Positions 1 to 7,421 of a DNA stretch of 64,000 nt are shown one piece after another. The DNA is taken from positions 5,952,001 through 6,016,000 of the forward strand of contig NZ_JACHIS010000001.1 in the NCBI RefSeq assembly GCF_014203365.1, read 5' to 3'. Position 1 is the stretch's first letter; each line of letters begins with the position of its first letter. The translations under genes were made by a program, and so were the position numbers. This stretch comes from Actinoalloteichus hymeniacidonis (GTDB lineage: Bacteria > Actinomycetota > Actinomycetes > Mycobacteriales > Pseudonocardiaceae). The notes under the pieces are model-generated. The model saw nothing but the letters and a program-made list of their open reading frames with translations. It was not told the DNA's origin and ran no database searches.

Positions 1-18
1 CCGCCGAGCCTGCCTGGC

Positions 19-2178
19 TCAGTCGGCCTCGGTCTGCCCCGCCACGCCCAGTTGTTCGCGCCTGCGCCGCAGCATCAGCAGCGTCCCCGCGACAAGACCG
101 GCCGTGCCGAGCAGGGCCAGTAGCGCCACCGACACGCCGGTGTCCGCCAAGTCGGGGTCGCCGCCGGTGGGCGGGTTCGCTCCGGGGCCGCCGGGTGCCT
201 CCGGAATGACGGTGGTGTGGCCGCCCTCGCTCGGCAGCACGGTGATCGTGATGCTGGTCGGATTCGAGCCGACGTCCTCGACCAGTTGGACAGCGGCGAT
301 GGTGTGCGAGCCGTGTGACAGCGGCTCGACCAGGGTGATCGACCATTCGCCGTTGTCGTCCACGACGGAGGCCGTGCCGAGATCGACGTCGTCGACGGTC
401 AGCTCGACCACGGCACCCGGCTCCCCCGTGCCGAAGATCATCGGCGCGGTCTCGTCGATCTCCGCGCCGTCCTGCGGCGAGGTGATGGCGGGCGGGCCGG
501 GAGCGATGAAGAACCCGCTGGTCGTCTCCCCCGACTGCCACTGCGATCCGTTGGTCGCCGTCCACGACTGCGAGACGGTGATCTCGTAGTGGCCGAGCGC
601 GAGCTGCTCCTCGGCGGGCAGCCGCCATTCGCCCCGATCATCGGCGGTCACCAGATGGCTCTGTCCCCGATAGGTGACGGTGACCGTCGCACCGGGCTTC
701 GAAGTGCCCACGATCGGCAGGCTGCGTTCGGTGTGCCGGGAACCGTCCTCCGGGGAGGTCACCACCGGGACGCCCAACGTCGGTTCGTCGGGGTCCAGGA
801 AGGCGGGGACTCCATCGCCGTTGGCGTCGTGCACCGTTGTCCGATCGGCGGCCAGCTCCTCGTGGTCGGGCACCCCGTCGCCATCGGTGTCCGCCGTGGT
901 GGTGAGCACCCGCAGGTCGTCACCGAAGTCGCCGATCACATCGGTGGCCAAGGGCTCGGCGAAGGCGATGTTCTGCTCGCCGATCGTCGAGAGACAACGC
1001 CGATCGTCCGGCGTCAACGCCCCGGCGCTGTGCAGGCCGACGGCCAGGGTCCCGGCCAGCACGGCCCCGCCGCTGTCGCCGCGTTCCGTGCAGGCGTCGT
1101 ACCAGAAGCTTCGCTGCGATTTGACGGTGCCGTCGGGGCCGTTGACCCGCACCTCGACGTCGACCTGCTGGATCTGGCCGCACTCCCACTGGCTGGTCTG
1201 GCCGGAATGACAGACCTGCATGCCCTCGATCGGGGCGACGACGCCTTCGACGGGCAGGGTGCCGCCCTGCCAGTCGGTCACCGCAGGCTGCGCGATCAGA
1301 TTCGGATTCTGCACCCGCACGCTCGCGTAATCGTCGCCATCATCGCCATCGGCGATGCTGTTCCAGGCGACGCGCTCGGGAACGCCGATCTCGGTACCGT
1401 CCGCCGCGAGGATCGTCGCCGCATCCGTGGCACAGTGCCCGCTGGTCAACGCCAACGCGCGTCCTTGGCCGTCGATCGCGTTGAAACCCAGCGAGCAGCT
1501 CGCCAACTCGGAGCCGTCCTCGGCGGCGGCGCTGATGCCCTGCCCGCCGAGCAGGTCGGCGGCCTGTTGGGTCTGCGGGGGTTCGAGCACGAACTCGGTG
1601 TTCAGCTCGACGCCGTGGTCGCCGGGTAATTCGGCGGCCAGCGAGCGGCCCGCCGAGGTAGCCGAGAATGCGAGGGTGACGGAGCTGGTCTTGGCGCTGG
1701 TGGAGAGCCCGTAGATCAGGGCCCGTCGCTCTGCGGGCAAGCCGTCGATCCAGGCGCGGAGATCGGCCGAGACCTCGATCAGTCGTTCCTCGTTCACGCC
1801 TCGGATGTGTGCCTCGGCGCCGCGTTGCCGGACCATGTCGGCCGCACCCTGACTTGTCACCGCGACGTTGAGTCTGCCCGCCGCCGGGTCGAACCAGGCG
1901 CCACCGAAATTGTCGGCCAGTTGATCACGGAGGGCATCGGCGGTCGCGGAGGCATCTGCTGCGGCGAGGGAATTCGACGCATAGGTGATCGGGTCGGTCG
2001 CAAGATCGCGTTCGATGGCGACTTCGAGACTCGCCGGATAATTCGCCGCTTGATCGGCGGCGGAAAGATCCGACATATCCGATTGTTGTGCGATGCCGCG
2101 CGGTGTCGCTCCAAAGATCGATCCGGCAGCCAGTACGCCCGCAGCCAGCACCGAGGCGACCAGTCTTGCCTGCTTCAC
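19..2178 (-). CDS. Secreted, wall-anchored chymotrypsin-fold serine protease with Ig-like repeats
   Basis: Reads as an extracellular S1-type peptidase of 719 aa. A signal peptide (KQAR then a hydrophobic run ending near ATPRGIAQQ) is followed by a pro-region of about 190 aa. The catalytic triad is visible as TSGHC (His about 248), DDYASV (Asp about 283) and GDSGG (Ser about 369). After the protease come Asp-rich DxDGDG stretches like thrombospondin type-3 calcium loops, two bacterial Ig-like repeats (PVVTSPEDG, PAITSPQDG) and a C-terminal LADTG motif, hydrophobic helix and RRRRE tail. That tail is a sortase signal of the LAxTG type used by class E sortases. I chose the GTG at 2178 because GGAGGA lies just upstream; the frame stays open to 2253 without a ribosome site. 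The natural substrate is unknown. It diverges from mutY. Confidence 0.85.
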   Translation of the reverse strand: MKQARLVASVLAAGVLAAGSIFGATPRGIAQQSDMSDLSAADQAANYPASLEVAIERDLATDPITYASNSLAAADASATADALRDQLADNFGGAWFDPAAGRLNVAVTSQGAADMVRQRGAEAHIRGVNEERLIEVSADLRAWIDGLPAERRALIYGLSTSAKTSSVTLAFSATSAGRSLAAELPGDHGVELNTEFVLEPPQTQQAADLLGGQGISAAAEDGSELASCSLGFNAIDGQGRALALTSGHCATDAATILAADGTEIGVPERVAWNSIADGDDGDDYASVRVQNPNLIAQPAVTDWQGGTLPVEGVVAPIEGMQVCHSGQTSQWECGQIQQVDVEVRVNGPDGTVKSQRSFWYDACTERGDSGGAVLAGTLAVGLHSAGALTPDDRRCLSTIGEQNIAFAEPLATDVIGDFGDDLRVLTTTADTDGDGVPDHEELAADRTTVHDANGDGVPAFLDPDEPTLGVPVVTSPEDGSRHTERSLPIVGTSKPGATVTVTYRGQSHLVTADDRGEWRLPAEEQLALGHYEITVSQSWTATNGSQWQSGETTSGFFIAPGPPAITSPQDGAEIDETAPMIFGTGEPGAVVELTVDDVDLGTASVVDDNGEWSITLVEPLSHGSHTIAAVQLVEDVGSNPTSITITVLPSEGGHTTVIPEAPGGPGANPPTGGDPDLADTGVSVALLALLGTAGLVAGTLLMLRRRREQLGVAGQTEAD

Positions 2179-2504
2179 CGCTCCTCCAGCCCATTGCGGG
2201 CATGGCCCGACGATTGTTACCAGAGACGGTATCCAGCTGAGAGGCTCTCTCATTCCTTACCAAGCGAAACGAAGCGTAACGGTGCCCTGCTCGTTAGCTA
2301 CCGAATGTCACCAAATCTGCACATGAGTTCACTCCGCTGCCGCAGGAAGCGCATCGCCGCAGCGTGGCAACACTGTGAGCACTCACCCAAGTGGCCCAGT
2401 AGAGACCGGCATTCGCCAGCCGGTCACGCGCCGGCCGATCCCCGCAGTCGCGAACCGGGGCCCGCGTGCATCGCCGAGGGCGGTACTGCCAGGATCGAGT
2501 CGTC
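2179..2504. other. Divergent intergenic region, protease / mutY
   Basis: No gene is supported here. The stretch must hold the promoters of the minus-strand protease and plus-strand mutY. Several overlapping open frames run through it, but none has a ribosome-binding site or a recognisable product. Confidence 0.5.
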
Positions 2505-3389
2505 ATGAAGTCCACGGTGTTAGCCCCCACGACCTTGATCGCGTGGTTCGACAGGACCGGCCGCGATCTGCCCTGGCGCCACCCGGAGACCACCGGCTGG
2601 GGCGTGCTCGTCAGCGAGATCATGTTGCAGCAGACCCCCGTGGTCCGCGTGCAGCCGATCTGGCAGGACTGGATGCAACGCTGGCCGAAGCCGTCGTCGC
2701 TGGCCGAGGCCACCGCAGCGGACGTCCTTCGGGCCTGGGGCAAACTCGGCTATCCCCGGCGGGCCCTGCGTTTGCACGCCGCAGCGGCGGCCATCGCCAA
2801 GAACCACGGCGACGTCGTCCCCTCCGATGTCGACACGCTGTTGGCGCTGCCCGGCATCGGCGCCTACACGGCACGCGCGGTCGCCGCGTTCGCCTACGGC
2901 CGCCGGGCACCCGTCGTCGACACGAACGTGCGTCGAGTCGTCGCCAGGGCCGTGCACGGCTCGGCGGAGGCAGGTCCGCCATCGACCACCCGCGACCTTG
3001 CCGACGTCGACACACTGCTACCCGAGGAGGACGCGAGAGCCGCCCGCTATTCGGCCGCGCTCATGGAGTTGGGCGCCCTGGTCTGCACGGCCAGGAACCC
3101 GACCTGCGTGGACTGTCCGGTACGGGTGGACTGCGCCTGGCAACAGGCGGGCAAACCCGCCTATGCGGGGCCCACCCGGCCGACCCAGCGCTTCGCGGGA
3201 ACCGACCGGCAGGTCCGGGGGCTGTTGCTGGACGTGCTGCGCGGTGCCTCCGGGCCGGTGGAACGGGCCAAGCTCGACCTGGTGTGGCAACACGACGGCC
3301 AACGAGATCGCTGCCTGGACTCGTTGCTCGTCGACGGATTGGCCGAGCAGACCGAGGACGGCTTGTTCGCGCTGCCCGGCGAATCCTGA
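2505..3389 (+). CDS. mutY: A/G-specific adenine DNA glycosylase MutY
   Basis: Base-excision-repair glycosylase that removes adenine mispaired with 8-oxoguanine. The 294-aa protein has the catalytic Glu in SEIMLQQTP (E38), a helix-hairpin-helix LPGIGAYTARA (about 116-126), the essential Asp in VVDTNVRR (D139) and the iron-sulfur cluster cysteines in the C-x6-C-x2-C-x5-C pattern (C194, C201, C204, C210). The C-terminal 8-oxoG-recognition domain is short, as usual in actinobacterial MutY. I prefer ATG 2505 (MKSTVLAPT) over the open upstream extension to 2466. It heads a plus-strand group, and the next gene begins 56 nt downstream. Position next to mhuD and clpC matches the mycobacterial order. 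Confidence 0.95.
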   Translation: MKSTVLAPTTLIAWFDRTGRDLPWRHPETTGWGVLVSEIMLQQTPVVRVQPIWQDWMQRWPKPSSLAEATAADVLRAWGKLGYPRRALRLHAAAAAIAKNHGDVVPSDVDTLLALPGIGAYTARAVAAFAYGRRAPVVDTNVRRVVARAVHGSAEAGPPSTTRDLADVDTLLPEEDARAARYSAALMELGALVCTARNPTCVDCPVRVDCAWQQAGKPAYAGPTRPTQRFAGTDRQVRGLLLDVLRGASGPVERAKLDLVWQHDGQRDRCLDSLLVDGLAEQTEDGLFALPGES

Positions 3390-3445
3390 TCGTGCCGTCG
3401 ACGCTGCGGCGCGGCGTGCCTGCGCATTAGGGCAGACTCCGCGTC

Positions 3446-3970
3446 GTGGCGGTGACGCTGGACTTCTTCTTCGACGATGCATCCGATCGCACGATCCGAG
3501 ACCTGTGGCAACGGCTGGCCGACATCGGCGCGCGTCCCGTGCCGGGCTCGACCCACCCGGCCCCGCACGTCCGGTTCGCGGCCGCCGCCGAGATCGCGCC
3601 GCGCGTCCGGCAAGACCTACGGGCCGAATTGCGGGCCCTGTCGCTGCCGTCCTTCTGGTTGACCACCCTCGGCACCTTCGCCACCTCGGCGCCCGTGCTG
3701 ATGCTGGGCGCCGTCGTGGACGCCGAACTCCTCGCCGTGCACTCCACGGTGCACGACGTCCTGGCCGGCCGGGTCAAGCAGCCATCGGCGTACTACCTGC
3801 CCGGTTCCTGGGTGCCGCACTGTCCGCTCGCCGAAGGGGTCGAGCGAGAAGCCTTGGCGGCGGGTTTCGCCGAGCTGCATCCGGTGCGGGCCATCCATGC
3901 CCGGGTCGTCGGGGTGGGCGTCGTCGATGGACGCACCGGCCATACCGAAGACCTGGTCCGCCTCGGCTGA
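3446..3970 (+). CDS. 2H-phosphoesterase-like protein (2'-5' RNA ligase family)
   Basis: A 174-aa protein starting with GTG at 3446 (MAVTLDFFFDD). Two His-containing motifs about 85 residues apart, PHVRFA (about 41) and PHCPLA (about 126), fit the paired H-x-x-hydrophobic signature of the 2H phosphoesterase fold. Such enzymes act on cyclic or 2'-5' phosphodiester bonds in RNA or nucleotides. The third position of each motif is Arg and Pro rather than the usual Thr/Ser, so catalytic activity is not certain. No signal peptide or membrane segment is visible. It follows mutY in the same direction, so co-transcription is likely. The family call is motif-based. Confidence 0.6.
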   Translation: MAVTLDFFFDDASDRTIRDLWQRLADIGARPVPGSTHPAPHVRFAAAAEIAPRVRQDLRAELRALSLPSFWLTTLGTFATSAPVLMLGAVVDAELLAVHSTVHDVLAGRVKQPSAYYLPGSWVPHCPLAEGVEREALAAGFAELHPVRAIHARVVGVGVVDGRTGHTEDLVRLG

Positions 3971-4058
3971 CACCATCCGACCGGATCACCCGACAGCTCG
4001 TCGATCTCGACACGACAGCGCCGGTGTTCGATCGGCCGCGACCGGTACCGTCGGATGC

Positions 4059-4370
4059 ATGGCAGTCGTGAAGATCAACGCTATCGAGGTTCCCGAAGGC
4101 AGCGGCCCCGAGCTGGAGAAGCGGTTCGCCGCCCGCCAGGGTGCGGTGGAGAACGCCCCCGGCTTCCTCGCCTTCGAACTGCTCCGGCCGGTCGCGGGCG
4201 AGAACCGCTACTTCGTCTACACCCGCTGGGAGTCCGAGGAGGCATTCCAGGCGTGGTCGGGCGGCCCCGCCAAGGAAGCGCACTCGGGTGAGCGCAGCAA
4301 GCCGGTCGCCTCGGGCGCCAGCCTGCTCGAATTCGAGGTGATCCAGCACGCGGAGTCCAAGGGCGAATGA
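4059..4370 (+). CDS. mhuD: Heme-degrading monooxygenase, MhuD ortholog
   Basis: A small ABM-fold protein (103 aa) nearly colinear with mycobacterial MhuD (Rv3592), which opens heme to release iron. The conserved heme-site residues are all present: Asn7 in KINAIE, Trp66 in EAFQAW and His75 in AKEAH. The C-terminal ASLLEFEV strand also matches. The start is ATG 4059 (MAVVKIN), giving the family length exactly; the open frame upstream is spurious. Its stop overlaps the sirtuin start in an ATGA, so the two are translationally coupled. The local gene order mutY-mhuD-clpC is the same as in mycobacteria, which strengthens the assignment. Confidence 0.93.
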   Translation: MAVVKINAIEVPEGSGPELEKRFAARQGAVENAPGFLAFELLRPVAGENRYFVYTRWESEEAFQAWSGGPAKEAHSGERSKPVASGASLLEFEVIQHAESKGE

Positions 4371-5230
4371 GCACGGATCCCATCCGGGAGGCGGCAGACC
4401 TGATCGCCGACGCCGAGGCCCTGCTGATCTGTGCGGGTGCGGGTTTCGGCGTCGATTCGGGTCTGCCGGACTTCCGTGGGCCGGAGGGATTCTGGCGGGC
4501 CTATCCGGCCTACCGGAGCCTGGGCTTGGACTTCGCCGAGCTGGCCGACCCGGTGCACTTCGCGGCGGACCCGGCGCTGGCGTGGGGTTTCTACGGCCAT
4601 CGACTGGACCTCTACCGCCGCACCACCCCACATGCGGGCTTCGGGACGCTGCACCGGTGGGGAACGGCGCTGCCGGGCGGGTTCCGGGTATTCACCTCCA
4701 ACGTCGACGGCCAATTCCAACGGGCAGGCTTCGCCGAGGAGACGATCGTGGAGCGGCACGGCTCGATCCACCGACTCCAATGCACCGGCCCCTGCGCACA
4801 ACGACAGTGGCCCGCCGACGAGGTACAGGTCGACCTCGACGAGGAGACGATGCGGGCGCGCGGTCCGCTGCCGAGCTGCCCGGACTGCGGCGGCCTGGCC
4901 CGGCCGAACATCCTGATGTTCGGCGATCATTCCTGGGTGGCCGACCACACCAGCACGGCGATGGACGGCCTGACCACCTGGCTACGACCGCTACGGACCG
5001 CAAGACTCGTGGTGATCGAACTCGGTGCGGGGACCGCCGTACCCACGGTGCGGCGACAGGCCGAACTGGCCAGCGCGGCACGCGGCGCGCTGATCAGAAT
5101 CAATCTGCGGGAGCCCGCTATCCGGCACGGGCGCGGCATCGAGATTCCGATGGGAGCCGCTGCGGCCATCGCCGCGATCGACGAACTGTTGCCGGATCGG
5201 CTGCGGGCGGCGGTGGAGACGGCCGGCTGA
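4367..5230 (+). CDS. Sir2-family NAD-dependent protein deacylase
   Basis: Sirtuin of 287 aa. The NAD-binding loop GAGFGVDSGLPDFRG (about 24-38), TSNVDGQFQRAGF (110-122), catalytic His131 in ERHGSIH and the zinc cysteines CTGPC (139/143) and CPDC (171/174) are in the usual order. Sirtuins remove acyl groups from lysines while consuming NAD. The GAG-x-x-VDSGLPDFRG variant differs from the classical GISxxSGIPDFR, so acyl preference cannot be predicted. The start ATG overlaps the mhuD stop (ATGA), implying coupled expression with heme degradation. It is the last plus-strand gene before the CRISPR array. Confidence 0.9.
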   Translation: MSTDPIREAADLIADAEALLICAGAGFGVDSGLPDFRGPEGFWRAYPAYRSLGLDFAELADPVHFAADPALAWGFYGHRLDLYRRTTPHAGFGTLHRWGTALPGGFRVFTSNVDGQFQRAGFAEETIVERHGSIHRLQCTGPCAQRQWPADEVQVDLDEETMRARGPLPSCPDCGGLARPNILMFGDHSWVADHTSTAMDGLTTWLRPLRTARLVVIELGAGTAVPTVRRQAELASAARGALIRINLREPAIRHGRGIEIPMGAAAAIAAIDELLPDRLRAAVETAG

Positions 5231-5423
5231 TCAGCTGCGCGGGCCGGTCTCGACTGTTCGGTGTTCTCCGATGTGGTCCTCGCGCCGCGATGCGGTTCGC
5301 GCCGCTTAGGGAAGGCAAGCGTCCAACAACACGCCTCACCCTCCCGAACTGAATTCCGGGCGTGTCGGTCAACATTCGGTAACCTTGCCCCGCAACGAAC
5401 ACAATCGCCCCTGCATACGCAGG
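5231..5423 (+). promoter_or_regulatory. Presumed CRISPR leader
   Basis: 193 nt between the sirtuin stop and the first CRISPR repeat with no gene. The array's clean repeats lie on this side and its decayed repeats at the far side, so the leader and promoter should be here, reading rightwards. No clear -35/-10 pair was identified. Confidence 0.45.
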
Positions 5424-5867
5424 GTGGCACCGGCCCGTGAGGGCCGGTGAGGATCGCAACTGCGGGAGACCGAGGCGACGCTGACCCTCGGTGCGGCGTG
5501 GCACCGGCCCGTGAGGGCCGGTGAGGATCGCAACAGTTAGTTTCGGGTGAGTCGATTCCAGGCAATGCCGGTGGCACCGGCCCGTGAGGGCCGGTGAGGA
5601 TCGCAACCAGATCGTGTGCCGAGTGACCTCGGTCGTTCGCTCGACGTGGCACCGGCCCGTGAGGGCCGGTGAGGATCGCAACTGCGGGAGACCGAGGCGA
5701 CGCTGACCCTCGGTGCGGCGTGGCACCGGCCCGTGAGGGCCGGTGAGGATCGCAACAGTTAGTTTCGGGTGAGTCGATTCCAGGCAATGCCGGTGGCACC
5801 GGCCCGTGAGGGCCGGTGAGGATCGCAACCAGATCGTGTGCCGAGTGACCTCGGTCGTTCGCTCGAC
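5424..5867 (+). repeat. Exact 222-bp tandem duplication inside the CRISPR array
   Basis: 5424-5645 and 5646-5867 are identical over three repeat-spacer units (spacers of 37, 36 and 38 nt). This is best explained by unequal recombination between repeats rather than repeated acquisition. Confidence 0.95.
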
Positions 5868-6255
5868 GTGGCACCGGCCCGTGAGGGCCGGTGAGGATCG
5901 CAACGCCAACAAGATCAGCTCCGGTGCCGCCGCCGACGTCGGTGGCACCGGCCCGTGAGGGCCGGTGAGGATCGCAACCCCGGCATCGTCGTCCTCACTG
6001 CTCGCGGCAAGGAGGTGTGGGTGAGGATCGCAACGGTGTTCGCGCCTGCGTCATCTCGCTGCGGCTCTCTGGTGGCACCGGCCCTCACGGGCCGGTGAGA
6101 TCGCAACTGATCCTTGTCGATCTTTACGGCGTAAAGTTCAGGTCGTGGCACCGCCCTCACAGGCCGGTGAGGATCGCAACCGCCGTCTCGGGTGTCGTGG
6201 TTCCGGGTGTCGTTCCGGGTGACACCGGCCCTCACTGGCCGGTGTGGATCGCGCC
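5424..6255 (+). CRISPR. CRISPR array, 12 repeats and 11 spacers, no adjacent cas genes
   Basis: The 37-nt repeat is built as GTGG, stem CACCGGCCC, loop GTGA, stem GGGCCGGTG, tail AGGATCGCAAC. Repeat starts: 5424, 5498, 5571, 5646, 5720, 5793, 5868, 5942, 6017 (18 nt only), 6072, 6145, 6219. Spacers are 36-38 nt. Repeats 1-8 are identical. Repeat 9 lacks the 19-nt stem-loop. Repeats 10-12 have loop TCAC, and they carry small indels or substitutions. Spacers 4-6 repeat spacers 1-3 exactly, so only eight distinct spacers exist. The decayed distal end and the ATCGCAAC 3' end (like the ATTGAAAC 5' handle of several type I/III crRNAs) suggest transcription left to right. No cas gene occurs in these 64 kb, so the subtype is unassigned. 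Confidence 0.97.
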
Positions 6256-6256
6256 A

Positions 6257-7270
6257 CTACGACGGGACGACGAACTCGGCCAGGACTGCCCGGTGGTCGC
6301 TGCCGGGCACGTCGAGGACGTCGAAGGACTCGACGGCACAGCGGTTGTCGACCAACACGTGGTCGATGGTCAGCGGCGGCGCGGTGATGGTGCCGCCCGC
6401 AGGCCAGGTAGGGCGGAGTCCGTCGCCCGTCTGGTCGGCCGCGTCCTGGTAGCCGGAGTTCAGCAATCGCCGAAGTGGGCCATGGTCGAGGGTGGCGTTG
6501 AAGTCGCCTGCCAGCACCCGGATCGGGTCGGCCGAACGGGCCTCGGGCAGGCTCGCGAGTTCCCGCTGCCAGGTGTCGGTGGTGCCGTCGCCGATCGGCC
6601 ACAGCGGGTGGACCGACACGATCTCGAACTCGCCGCCGTCGGGCAGCGTCACCGCTGCGGCGGACTGGCGATGTGTCGCCGGGATGGCATCGATGCGTTC
6701 GGCCTCGTGACGCGAATAGAGGCCCGAACCGGGTGCGCCGTTCTCCGGGTCGATCACCTGGTGCGGTAGCTCGGACTCGATGCCTGCCTCGGCCAAGGCG
6801 GTGACCGCCGCCGGGGTGAGCTCCTGCAGGCTCAGCACATCCACCTGTCGGTCCCGCACCAGATCGACGAGCACGGCGGGGTCGGCGCTGCCGTAGCGCA
6901 TGTTGAGGCTCAGCACCCGGACCGACTCGCCCTGTACGAAGGGGCGCGCGTCCGGGGTGGCCCGGGGGATCACCACGGCGGCCATGATCACGGTGAGCAC
7001 CGCGGCCACCAGGGCCACCGCCCAACGACGTAAGGCGAAGCCCGCGACGATGAGGAGAAGTCCCAGCGGCAGCGTGTACGGGGTGAGAGCGGCGGCGCCG
7101 ACGGCGATTCGAAGTCCGCCGACCTCGATGAGTCGGTTCACCGACACCAGCACGAACGGCACCGTCAACAGCAGCAATAACAGGGTGACCAGCGGGCCGC
7201 CCGGACGTCGACGTCCGGTCTCCTCTGCCTCGGCAGGATCCTCGTATGCCATGTCCGTCCGCGCCCCCAT
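6257..7270 (-). CDS. Membrane-anchored endonuclease/exonuclease/phosphatase-family protein
   Basis: About 337 aa. The N-terminus has three hydrophobic segments (LVTLLLLLLTVPFVLVSV, a second ending at FALRRW, and AVALVAAVLTVIMAAVVIP), then an extracytoplasmic EEP fold. That domain shows the start LSLNMRYGS (Asn), LSLQELT (metal-binding Glu), GDFNATLDH and the closing GSDHRAVLAEF. EEP enzymes hydrolyse phosphodiesters in nucleic acids, phospholipids or small phosphates; the substrate is not predictable here. The start is uncertain: ATG 7270 (MGARTD) or ATG 7252 (MAYEDP). The stop abuts the degenerate last CRISPR repeat, so the array and this gene converge. Confidence 0.8.
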   Translation of the reverse strand: MGARTDMAYEDPAEAEETGRRRPGGPLVTLLLLLLTVPFVLVSVNRLIEVGGLRIAVGAAALTPYTLPLGLLLIVAGFALRRWAVALVAAVLTVIMAAVVIPRATPDARPFVQGESVRVLSLNMRYGSADPAVLVDLVRDRQVDVLSLQELTPAAVTALAEAGIESELPHQVIDPENGAPGSGLYSRHEAERIDAIPATHRQSAAAVTLPDGGEFEIVSVHPLWPIGDGTTDTWQRELASLPEARSADPIRVLAGDFNATLDHGPLRRLLNSGYQDAADQTGDGLRPTWPAGGTITAPPLTIDHVLVDNRCAVESFDVLDVPGSDHRAVLAEFVVPS

Positions 7271-7358
7271 GATCTGATTCTCACCCACGCCCGACCGGCG
7301 CGTCCCCGCCCTGCCCTGCCCGAGGCCCGCTCGGGCCTGCGGGCGGGACCCCCTAATA

Positions 7359-7402
7359 CACAAAAGCTGGGGCCGATGCCCGGTTTCGGCATCGGCCCCA
7401 GC
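7359..7402 (-). terminator. Rho-independent terminator of clpC
   Basis: A perfect 15-bp stem (7366-7380 with 7388-7402, 7-nt loop), followed on the minus strand by TTTTGTGTATT. It lies 19 nt after the clpC stop codon. Confidence 0.88.
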
Positions 7403-7421
7403 TCAGGGTTGGTTCATCGGG

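Noticed and set aside
4927-5948. Minus-strand frames with ILTGPHGPVP or RSSPALTGRC repeats
   Set aside because: The apparent peptide repeats are translations of the CRISPR repeat; no protein is encoded.
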